Source: DASUPK01 sp036377415 (lineage in GTDB: Bacteria; Actinomycetota; Thermoleophilia; Solirubrobacterales; 70-9). Taken from it: DNA of 61,125 bases. The notes beneath the pieces are model-generated. The model saw only the letters and a list, made by a program, of their open reading frames with translations. It was not told where the DNA came from and did no database searches. Positions 51,089-57,968 of this stretch are shown here, in pieces. The stretch spans positions 1-61,125 of the forward strand of contig DASUYK010000135.1 in NCBI GenBank assembly GCA_036377415.1, read 5' to 3'. Every line of letters begins with the position of its first letter. The first letter of the stretch is position 1. The translations under genes were made by a program, and so were the position numbers.

Positions 51089-51414
51089 GGCGAGCTGGGC
51101 AGTCGCGGAGGTGATGCCTTCGAGGAAAGTCCGGACACCATAGGGCGAGGGCGGTGGGTAACGCCCACCCGGGGAAACCCGCGGGAAAGTGCCACAGAGA
51201 GCAGACGGCCGATGGCGCGGCCACACGTGAGCCGCGCACAGGCAAAGGTGAAAGGGTGCGGTAAGAGCGCACCGGCGCCGCGGTGACGTTGGCGCGCATG
51301 GCAAACCCCGCCCGGTGCAAGGCCAAGCAGGATCGTCGACCCGGCCCGGCGAGATCCAGGTGGGCCGCACAGATGGATGGCTGCCCCCGACAGAATCCGG
51401 CTTACAGGCTCGCT
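51089..51414 (+). ncRNA. rnpB: RNase P RNA (bacterial type A)
   Basis: About 326 nt. Universally conserved segments are present in order: GAGGAAAGTCCGGACACC (CR-I), CACAGAGAGCAGACGGCC, GGTGAAAGGGTGCGGTAAGA, TGGCAAACCCC, and AGATGGATGGCTGCC with ACAGAATCCGGCTTAC (CR-V). Helix P1 is formed by GCGAGC at 51090-51095 with GCTCGC at 51408-51413. A -10-like TACCAT lies at 51078-51083. Exact ends are estimated from P1. Confidence 0.95.
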
Positions 51415-51417
51415 AAG

Positions 51418-51443
51418 GAGGAGGCCCCGCAAGGGGCCTCCTC
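51418..51443 (+). terminator. Terminator after rnpB, shared with the convergent methyltransferase gene
   Basis: Perfect 11-bp stem GAGGAGGCCCC with GGGGCCTCCTC and a GCAA tetraloop. The methyltransferase stop codon on the other strand begins at its edge, so it probably serves both strands. Confidence 0.85.
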
Positions 51444-52009
51444 TAGTTGGGTCGGGTGAAGATGGTGGTCTCGCACGCCTCCGGCCACTCGTCCTTCACC
51501 CCGGTGAAGCGCCGCTCCTTCCACCCCGTGAGCAGCTCGTATCCCTCCGCGTATCCCGGGCGGTCCGAGTCGTCGAGCAGGAGATGGCCGCCAGGGCGGA
51601 CCTTCTCGCGGGCGGGGAGGAGGCAGTCGATGCGCGTCACCGACGGCGACTCCAGAAAGTCGACGACCACCAGGTCGAACGAGTCGTCGGGGAGGGCGGC
51701 GACCTCACCGGGGAACTCCTCGATCCCCCTCATCCTGAGTTCGGCGTTGTCGAGGCCGGCCTCATCGAGCCGCATCCGCGTCGAGTCATGCCAGAACTCG
51801 TTGTCCTCGAGGCTCAGCACCCGACCAGCGCGCCGGGCGAGCCACGCGGTGGATCGTCCCGAGCCGAGCTCCAGCACCGACCAGTCCTCTCGGATGCGCC
51901 GCCGCAGCCAGCCGATCGCCGCCGGGACGATCCAGGGCCGCTCCGGCGTTCGACCCGTCCGCGCCCGCAGCCGGGCGGCCGGGTATCGCAGCCATGCGGA
52001 GGGCGGCAT
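51443..52009 (-). CDS. Class I SAM-dependent methyltransferase-like protein
   Basis: 188 residues from ATG 52009. SAM motif I is SVLELGSGRSTAWLARR, an acidic motif II is LSLEDNEFWHD, and FDLVVVDFLESPSV corresponds to motif IV; RPGGHLLLDDSDRPGY follows. The pattern suits small-molecule or lipid-linked methyltransferases, but no substrate can be named. It lies 57 bp after the SDR gene on the same strand and is probably co-transcribed. Confidence 0.8.
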   Translation of the reverse strand: MPPSAWLRYPAARLRARTGRTPERPWIVPAAIGWLRRRIREDWSVLELGSGRSTAWLARRAGRVLSLEDNEFWHDSTRMRLDEAGLDNAELRMRGIEEFPGEVAALPDDSFDLVVVDFLESPSVTRIDCLLPAREKVRPGGHLLLDDSDRPGYAEGYELLTGWKERRFTGVKDEWPEACETTIFTRPN

Positions 52010-52065
52010 CGGCCCGCGGGCGGTGTGGAATCGCCCCGCCCGCTCGCCGGGCTCGTGCGGTCCCC

Positions 52066-52902
52066 TCAGCGGGACTTCGGCGGCCACCTGCCGGCCTCGA
52101 CCTTCCGCTTGAACCGCGCCTGACGGCGGCGCGCATCTCGCATCAGCCATCCGGTCGCCCGGAGGGCAAGCGCCGGGTGGCTGTCGAAGAGCCGGACGAA
52201 GCGGCCGCGCCATCCCGGGATCGTGAGGATCGGCTTCGGCCTGTCGAGCAGTCGCTCCACCCGCGTCGCAACCTTGGCCGGCATCATCATCACCCCCGAG
52301 AAGGAGAGGGCGTCATCGGGATCGTCGAGCTTGTCGTTGATCATCGGCGTCCACACCCCGTCCGGACATACGGTGGAGACGCGAATCCCCGGGAGCCCGG
52401 AGCGGCGCAGGTCGGCGCCGGTGCCGAGGCTGAAAGCGATCGCGGCGTGCTTGCTCGCCGCGTAGCCGACGATCCCGGGCGCCGCCGCGAGGCCCGCGAG
52501 CGAGATCACGTTGATGATGTGGCCCCGGCCCGACTCGCGCATCCGCTCGATCGCCGCCAGCGTCCCGTTGTAGGTCCCGACGGCGTTCACCTCGAGCATC
52601 CGCCGGAGGTCATCGATCTCCGTCTCGTAGGAGACCCCGGTGACGAGGATCCCGGCGTTGTTCACCCAGACGTCGAGTGAGCCCGAGCGCTCGACCACCT
52701 GGCCTGCGGCTGCGCGACAGGCGTCCGCATCGGTGACGTCGAGCGCAAGGGGCCAGGCCCGCCCGCCGAGCTCGGCCGCTGCCGCTTCGGCGCCGGCCGC
52801 GTCGATATCGGTGATCGCCACCTCGTAGCCGCGGCCGACGAGGCGCCGGGCGATCTCGAGGCCGAGCCCGCGAGCCGCGCCGGTGACGAGGGCGGATGGC
52901 AT
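52066..52902 (-). CDS. Short-chain dehydrogenase/reductase
   Basis: 278 residues from ATG 52902. Cofactor loop TGAARGLGLEIA, VTDADA-type Asp, NNAGILVTG, catalytic Ser in NVISLAGLAA and YAASK (Tyr/Lys). The C-terminal ~60 residues are basic (RATGWLMRDARRRQARFKRK), unusual for the core fold and possibly membrane-peripheral. Start is supported by a -10 TATGCT 7 nt upstream; an alternative ATG at 52914 lies inside that box. Confidence 0.92.
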   Translation of the reverse strand: MPSALVTGAARGLGLEIARRLVGRGYEVAITDIDAAGAEAAAAELGGRAWPLALDVTDADACRAAAGQVVERSGSLDVWVNNAGILVTGVSYETEIDDLRRMLEVNAVGTYNGTLAAIERMRESGRGHIINVISLAGLAAAPGIVGYAASKHAAIAFSLGTGADLRRSGLPGIRVSTVCPDGVWTPMINDKLDDPDDALSFSGVMMMPAKVATRVERLLDRPKPILTIPGWRGRFVRLFDSHPALALRATGWLMRDARRRQARFKRKVEAGRWPPKSR

Positions 52903-52909
52903 CGGCCGG

Positions 52910-52915
52910 AGCATA
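52910..52915 (-). promoter_or_regulatory. -10 element TATGCT before the SDR gene
   Basis: Minus-strand TATGCT ends 7 nt before ATG 52902, a leaderless arrangement. Confidence 0.55.
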
Positions 52916-52983
52916 TGAGGGAGGGGACTCCCGGCGCCCGCGCTCGAAGGGATACCTGGTGGAGAACTCGCTTGGACCTCTGC

Positions 52984-52989
52984 TAACCT
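52984..52989 (+). promoter_or_regulatory. -10 element TAACCT of the riboswitch transcript
   Basis: TAACCT lies 13 nt before the first conserved riboswitch helix, so transcription would start just before the aptamer. Confidence 0.45.
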
Positions 52990-53002
52990 GCCGCGCGCAC
53001 TT

Positions 53003-53124
53003 CCGCTGAGTCCTCGACCACCGGAAAGGTCGGAGAGCGGGGGACCCACTGTTGGGGCGAATCGCGGCCAAGGAGCCGCGTAGCGCGATCTTTCAGCGCG
53101 AGCCCGTCAGCTAACCCCGTAAGC
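53003..53124 (+). ncRNA. c-di-AMP (ydaO-yuaA) riboswitch
   Basis: The conserved blocks of the ydaO aptamer occur in order: CGCTGAGTCC, GAGAGCGGGGGACCCA, TTGGGGCGAATC, and the hallmark 3' block CCCGTCAGCTAACCCCGTAAGC over 53103-53124. Two molecules of c-di-AMP bind this class. It is followed 15 nt later by the RlpA-like gene, whose ribosome site (GAGGAAGG) could be controlled. c-di-AMP binding generally turns these genes off. Confidence 0.92.
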
Positions 53125-53139
53125 AACGAAAGAGGAAGG

Positions 53140-53586
53140 GTGTTGACGAGCAGGCGAACAATTCGTGCGATTGGGGGACTTGCATGTTGCGCCACGCTGA
53201 CGCTGGGCGCCTCGTCCGCCTACGCCCAGACGGGCGGCGTGCCGGGGGGGACCGAGCCGTCGCCGGAGCCGACCGCGTCGAGCTCGGGTAGCTGGACCGT
53301 CTACAAGAAGGCGACCTGGTACGGCCCCGGGTTCTGGGGCAAGTCGACGGCGTGCGGGACGATGCTTCAGCCGACCGTGATCGGCGTGGCCCACCGGCAG
53401 CTGCCGTGCGGCACGCAGGTCGCCTTCAGCCACAACGGCCGGAGCGTGGCGGCGACGGTGATCGACCGGGGCCCCTTCCGCAAGGGCTATGCGTGGGATC
53501 TGACGAAGAAGACCGCGAAGAGGCTGGGCTTCCTCGCGGTCGGCTCCGGCCCGATCCAGGCGACGGTCACGCCGCTGGCGTACTAA
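53140..53586 (+). CDS. Secreted RlpA-like double-psi beta-barrel protein
   Basis: 148 residues from GTG 53140 (a TTG follows directly), with GAGGAAGG upstream. Signal peptide to about residue 30, a Pro/Ser/Thr linker, then a DPBB domain: KATWYGPGFWGKSTACG, GVAHRQLPCGT with a likely Cys-Cys bridge, and VIDRGPFRKGYAWDLTKKTAKRLG. RlpA-type proteins bind or cleave naked glycan strands. Control by a c-di-AMP riboswitch fits wall remodelling under turgor stress. Confidence 0.92.
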   Translation: MLTSRRTIRAIGGLACCATLTLGASSAYAQTGGVPGGTEPSPEPTASSSGSWTVYKKATWYGPGFWGKSTACGTMLQPTVIGVAHRQLPCGTQVAFSHNGRSVAATVIDRGPFRKGYAWDLTKKTAKRLGFLAVGSGPIQATVTPLAY

Positions 53587-54146
53587 GCGGCGGTCCGCAG
53601 CACAGCCGGATCGCCCTCCTGCGGGAGGGCCGCGACGGAGGCGAACAGGCTCTCGAACTCCGCCAGAGCAAGCTCGGCGACCGCCTCGAGGATCTCCTCG
53701 TCGGTCCAGCCCGCCTCCCGCGCCTCCTCGACCAGATGGTGGGGCGGGCGCTCGGCCGGGTCGAGTGTCTCCCTAAGGAGGACGAGGAGCGCCGCCTCCT
53801 TCTCGTCGGCCGAGGTGAAGCTGCGGGCCCGGGCGACCTCGTCGAGTCCGAGACCGGCGGCGCGGGCGGTGCGGGTGTACTGGGTGAGCGTGTACGGGTC
53901 GTTCCGCCACTCCGCGACCGCGATCCCGATGCGCTCCCGCGTGGCCCGGGGGAGGTTGCTGGAGCGAAGCTCGGTGCGCAGGCGGGTGTAGGCCCGGAGC
54001 GTGGCGGGGGACTCGGCGAGCACGCCGAGGAACTTCGAGACGACGCCGCCGGCGGTCTGGATGCTCTTGATCAGGGGAGCGCTCCCCTCCGGCGCGGTGA
54101 GCTCGTCGTGGATGTGGAAGCGACTGATGTCTGTCTTTACCGTCAT
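53583..54146 (-). CDS. Carboxymuconolactone decarboxylase/AhpD-fold protein lacking the CxxC
   Basis: 187 residues. The AhpD-like core is visible (SKFLGVLAESPATLRAYTRLRTELRSSNLPRATRERIGIAVAEW over residues 37-80) but the peroxidatic site that should read CxxC-xxx-H is NDPYTLTQYTRT, with no cysteine. A C-terminal half of similar helices follows (WTDEEILEAVAELALAEFESLF). Redox activity is unlikely; a binding or regulatory role is possible. It converges with rlpA (4-bp overlap) and is divergent from glnA. Confidence 0.85.
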   Translation of the reverse strand: MTVKTDISRFHIHDELTAPEGSAPLIKSIQTAGGVVSKFLGVLAESPATLRAYTRLRTELRSSNLPRATRERIGIAVAEWRNDPYTLTQYTRTARAAGLGLDEVARARSFTSADEKEAALLVLLRETLDPAERPPHHLVEEAREAGWTDEEILEAVAELALAEFESLFASVAALPQEGDPAVLRTAA

Positions 54147-54194
54147 CGGCCCTCGTTGCTGTTCACAGCGGCTTTACTTTACTTTTAGCCCGTT

Positions 54195-54211
54195 ACTTAC
54201 GGGTCGTAAGT
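54195..54211. promoter_or_regulatory. Inverted repeat in the glnA / AhpD-like divergent promoter region
   Basis: ACTTACG-GGT-CGTAAGT, 7-bp perfect arms around a 3-bp centre, in an AT-rich patch unlike the rest of the window. It overlaps a possible -35 (TTACGA) of the minus-strand gene and lies 61 bp before the glnA -10, so it is a candidate operator. Confidence 0.55.
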
Positions 54212-54271
54212 CTACAAGATGTTGCACGTGTTTCTTTCAGGTACGTACTGCGGGCCGGGTCGGATCTGGCA

Positions 54272-54277
54272 TAGATT
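54272..54277 (+). promoter_or_regulatory. -10 element TAGATT before glnA
   Basis: TAGATT lies 9 nt before GTG 54287. A GGAG within the gap could serve as a weak ribosome site, but the layout also suits a leaderless message. Confidence 0.5.
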
Positions 54278-54286
54278 TCACGGAGC

Positions 54287-55639
54287 GTGGCTGACGGACC
54301 GAAGACAGCCGAGGAGGCGATCGCGTTCTGCCAGGAGAACGACGTGCGCTTCGTCCGTCTCTGGTTCACCGACCTGCTCGGCCAGCTGAAGAGCTTCTCG
54401 ATCAACGTCGCTGATCTCGACGACGCCTTCGAGGGGGGGATGGGATTCGACGGCTCCTCGATCAGCGGGTTCAACCCGATCGAGGAGTCGGACATGATCG
54501 CGATGCCGGACCCGTCGACGATCCGGGTGATCCCCTGGCGCCCCGAGGACGGCAACCGCACCGCGCGGATGTTCGCCGACATCCAGGTTCCCGGTGGCGA
54601 GCCCTACGAGGGTGACCCGCGCTGGATAATGCGGCGCGCGCTCGACCGCGCAAAGGGGCTGGGCTTCGATGACTACTACATCGGCCCGGAGCTCGAGTAC
54701 TTCTACTTCCGATCCGCGAAGCCCGATTCGGGGACCCCTGAGGTCCTTGACGAGGGCGGCTACTTCGACCTCACGACCCTCGACGCCGGTGTCGACGTCC
54801 GCCGCGAGACGGTCCTCGCCCTCGAGCGGCTCGGGATCCACGTCGAGTACACCCACCACGAGGTCGGGCCCTCGCAGCACGAGGTGGACATGCGCTACAA
54901 GGACGCGCTCGAGATGTCCGACGACTGCATGACCTACCGGATCACGGTCAAGGAGTACGCGATGAAGTACGGCTGGCACGCCACCTTCATGCCGAAGCCG
55001 CTTCAGGGCGAGAACGGATCCGGGATGCACGTACACCAGTCGCTCTCGAAGGACGGCCGCAACGCGTTCTTCGACGCGGACGACCAGTACTTCCTCTCCG
55101 ACACGGCGAAGGCGTTCATCGCGGGCCAGCTCAAGCACGCGCGCGAGATCGCTCCGCTGTTCGCGCAGTGGGTGAACTCCTACAAGCGGCTGGTGCCCGG
55201 CTACGAGGCGCCGGTCTACCTCTCCTGGTCGCGGCGGAACCGCTCGGCGCTGATCCGGGTGCCGCTCTACCACCCCGGAAAGGAGCAGGCGACCCGCGCC
55301 GAGCTTCGCTGTCCCGACCCCGCCTGCAATCCCTACCTCTGCTTCGCGGGGATGCTCCACGCCGGCCTCGAGGGGATCGAGCACGGCTACGAGCTCCCGG
55401 AGCCGATGGAGCAGAACCTCTACCACCTCACTCCCGAGGAGCGGCACCGCCGCGGGATCGAGCAGCTCCCGGAGACGCTTGGCGAGGCGATCGAGATCGC
55501 CGCCGAGTCGGAGCTGGTCCTGAGGATCCTCGGCGAGCACGCCTTCAACCGCTTCATCGAGATCAAGCGATCCGAGTGGGAGGACTACCGCATCCAGGTG
55601 ACCCCGTTCGAGATCGAGCACTTTCTCCCGATCCTCTGA
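54287..55639 (+). CDS. glnA: Glutamine synthetase type I, short (alpha-like) form
   Basis: 450 residues. Beta-grasp segment with MGFDGSSISGF, catalytic motifs GPELEYFYF, GPSQHEVDM, NGSGMHVHQSL, and ATP loop region VPLYHPGKEQATRAELRCPDP. Length and the NLYHLTPEERHRRGI stretch place it with the B. subtilis-like alpha type; the DLPPEE adenylylation context is absent. Forms glutamine from glutamate, ammonia and ATP. Adjacent genes are unrelated to nitrogen. Confidence 0.95.
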   Translation: MADGPKTAEEAIAFCQENDVRFVRLWFTDLLGQLKSFSINVADLDDAFEGGMGFDGSSISGFNPIEESDMIAMPDPSTIRVIPWRPEDGNRTARMFADIQVPGGEPYEGDPRWIMRRALDRAKGLGFDDYYIGPELEYFYFRSAKPDSGTPEVLDEGGYFDLTTLDAGVDVRRETVLALERLGIHVEYTHHEVGPSQHEVDMRYKDALEMSDDCMTYRITVKEYAMKYGWHATFMPKPLQGENGSGMHVHQSLSKDGRNAFFDADDQYFLSDTAKAFIAGQLKHAREIAPLFAQWVNSYKRLVPGYEAPVYLSWSRRNRSALIRVPLYHPGKEQATRAELRCPDPACNPYLCFAGMLHAGLEGIEHGYELPEPMEQNLYHLTPEERHRRGIEQLPETLGEAIEIAAESELVLRILGEHAFNRFIEIKRSEWEDYRIQVTPFEIEHFLPIL

Positions 55640-55668
55640 CAGCCGAAGCCCGCGCCAGAATCAGGCGC

Positions 55669-56649
55669 ATGGAAGTCGGCGAAGCCGACGGCTCCGATCT
55701 GCTCGGTGTGGCGGCCGCCAGCGCGACCTCGCGGGTGCCGGTTGCGGCTCCCACTGACACGGTCGAGCGGGTCCGGAGCTCTCTGGCGGGACAGTCGTTC
55801 GACAGCATCGACGAGGTCGCGGTGCTCGACGAGCGGCGGCTCGTCGGGGTCGTTCCGATGGAGCGCCTGTTCGCGGCGAGCGCGGATGCCGAGCTCGCCG
55901 CGATCATGGACGACGATCCGCCTGCGGTGGGCCCGGTGTCCCCCCAAGAAGCGGTCGCCCGCAAGGCCGTCCGGCACACGGAGTCATCGATCGCCGTGGT
56001 CGACGAGGGAGGCGAGTTCGTCGGGCTGATCCCCGCCCACCGCTTGCTGGAGATCCTGCTCGACGAGCACGACGAGGACATGGCCCGGCTCGGCGGATAC
56101 CTCGCCAGCACCAGGCGGGCGAGGACGGCGGCGGACGAGCCCGTCAGCCAGCGGCTCTGGCACCGGCTGCCGTGGCTGTTGGTCGGGCTGATTGGCGCGA
56201 TGGCATCGGCGGTGATCGTTGGATCATTCGAGCACCAGCTGGACAGCCTGGTCCTCCTCACCTTCTTTCTGCCGGCCGTCGTCTATATGGCCGACGCCGT
56301 CGGCACCCAGACCGAGACCGTCCTGATCAGGGGCATGGCCGTGGGGGTGAGCGTCAGGGAGGTCCTCCGGCGCGAGGTGATCAGCGGAGCGGTGATCGGG
56401 GTCCTGATCGCGGCCGTCTTCTTCCCCTTCGCCGCTTTGGGCTGGGGGGACTCGAAGGTGGCCCTCGCCGTCGCTCTTGCCCTGTTCGCGAGCTGCGCGA
56501 TCGCGACCGCGGTGGCGATGTTGTTGCCTTGGTCGCTCAGCCGACTCGGTCGCGACCCCGCGTTCGGCTCCGGCCCGCTGGCGACGATCATCCAGGACCT
56601 GCTCTCGATCGCCGTCTATCTCGCGATCGCGACCCCGATCGCAACCTGA
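55669..56649 (+). CDS. MgtE-like Mg2+ channel lacking the N-domain
   Basis: 326 residues from ATG 55669 (a CAGAAT -10 lies 7 nt upstream). A CBS-domain pair (about 20-140) leads through a plug-like helix to five membrane helices containing PAVVYMADAVGTQTETVLIRG, the MgtE pore signature. The N-terminal superhelical domain (~130 residues) of standard MgtE, part of the Mg2+ gate, is absent; only a ~20-residue lead is present. The stop overlaps the next gene. Confidence 0.88.
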   Translation: MEVGEADGSDLLGVAAASATSRVPVAAPTDTVERVRSSLAGQSFDSIDEVAVLDERRLVGVVPMERLFAASADAELAAIMDDDPPAVGPVSPQEAVARKAVRHTESSIAVVDEGGEFVGLIPAHRLLEILLDEHDEDMARLGGYLASTRRARTAADEPVSQRLWHRLPWLLVGLIGAMASAVIVGSFEHQLDSLVLLTFFLPAVVYMADAVGTQTETVLIRGMAVGVSVREVLRREVISGAVIGVLIAAVFFPFAALGWGDSKVALAVALALFASCAIATAVAMLLPWSLSRLGRDPAFGSGPLATIIQDLLSIAVYLAIATPIAT

Positions 56650-57968
56650 CCGCGCCCGACACCCAACTGAGGCGCGTCGTCTCGCGCCGGATGCTGCTCA
56701 TCTTCGTCCTCGGCGACGTCCTCGGGGGAGGGATCTACGCGCTGACCGGGGAGGTCGGGGCGGAGGTCGGCGGGGCGATCTGGGCGGCGTTCCTGGTCGC
56801 GCTGCTGCTCGCAGTGCTCACCGCGGGCTCCTACGCGGAGCTCACCACGAAGTACCCGCGGGCGGGCGGGGCTGCCCTCTATGCAGAGCGCGCGTTCCGC
56901 TCGCGCTTCATCGCCTTCATCGTCGCCTTCGCGGTGATGGCATCCGGCCTCACCTCGGCGAGCGCTCTCGCCCGGGCGCTCGGAGGCGACTACCTCGGCG
57001 ACTTCGTCGAGCTTCCGGTGGTCCCGGTCGCGCTCGCCTTCCTGGTGCTCGCGGCGCTGATCAACTTCAGGGGGATCGTCGAGGCGGTCAGGGTGAACGT
57101 CGGGCTCACGCTGGTCGAGCTCGGCGGGCTCGCGCTGATCATCGTGATCGGAGTCGCGGCCCTGCTCTCAGGCACGGGCGAGCCGGATCGGGTGCTCGAG
57201 TTCAAGGAGGGGACGGCGGTGCCGCTGGCGGTACTGGCCGGCTCCGCGCTCGCCTTCTACGCGCTGATCGGCTTCGAGGACTCGGCGAACATCGCCGAGG
57301 AGACCTCGGACCCGAGGCACTCGTATCCGGTCGCCCTGTTCGGCGGGATCGCGATCGCCGGTGGCGTCTACGTGCTGGTCACCCTGACCGCCTCGATGGT
57401 CGTGCCGACGGGGCAGCTCGCGGCCTCCAGCGGCCCCCTGCTCGAGGTGGTGGAGGAGGGACCGCTCGCCGTCCCGACGAAGCTCTTCTCGGCGATCGGG
57501 GTGCTTGCGCTCGCAAACGGGGCGCTGATCAACATGATCATGGCCTCGCGGCTGCTCTACGGGATGGCGGAGGACGGCGTCGTCCCGCGGTTCCTTGGCA
57601 GGGTGCACCACGGGCGCAGGACCCCGTGGGTGTCGATCGCAGTCACGACCGGGATCGCGCTCGTCCTCGCCGCGACGGGTGACCTGGAGCCGCTCGCGGA
57701 CACCACCGTCCTCCTCCTCCTCAACGTCTTCGTCGTCGTGAACGTCGCGGTCCTCGTCCTCAGGCGCGAGCGGGTCGAGCACGACCACTTCCGGGTGCCG
57801 ACCGCGATGCCGGTTCTCGGGATCGCGGCTTGCGTGCTGGTGATGACGCAGGCCGAGGCGGACGCCTGGCTCCGCGCCGGGATCCTGCTCGCCACCGGCC
57901 TCGCGCTGTGGCTGTTGGACCTGTTCTCGCTCAGGCGAGAGCGGCCGCGAGCTCACTCGGGTCCGTGA
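56646..57968 (+). CDS. APC-family amino acid permease, probable CTG start
   Basis: About 440 residues with twelve membrane helices. First helix LLIFVLGDVLGGGIYALTGEVG is the APC signature, and FYALIGFEDSANIAEETSDP is in helix 6/7. The only standard start near the N-terminus (ATG 56691) would begin at helix 1 with no cytoplasmic tail; CTG 56646 gives LTAPDTQLRRVVSRR and a CTGA overlap with the MgtE-like gene. Substrate unknown. The 3' end overlaps the convergent DUF255 gene by 38 bp. Confidence 0.88.
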   Translation: MTAPDTQLRRVVSRRMLLIFVLGDVLGGGIYALTGEVGAEVGGAIWAAFLVALLLAVLTAGSYAELTTKYPRAGGAALYAERAFRSRFIAFIVAFAVMASGLTSASALARALGGDYLGDFVELPVVPVALAFLVLAALINFRGIVEAVRVNVGLTLVELGGLALIIVIGVAALLSGTGEPDRVLEFKEGTAVPLAVLAGSALAFYALIGFEDSANIAEETSDPRHSYPVALFGGIAIAGGVYVLVTLTASMVVPTGQLAASSGPLLEVVEEGPLAVPTKLFSAIGVLALANGALINMIMASRLLYGMAEDGVVPRFLGRVHHGRRTPWVSIAVTTGIALVLAATGDLEPLADTTVLLLLNVFVVVNVAVLVLRRERVEHDHFRVPTAMPVLGIAACVLVMTQAEADAWLRAGILLATGLALWLLDLFSLRRERPRAHSGP

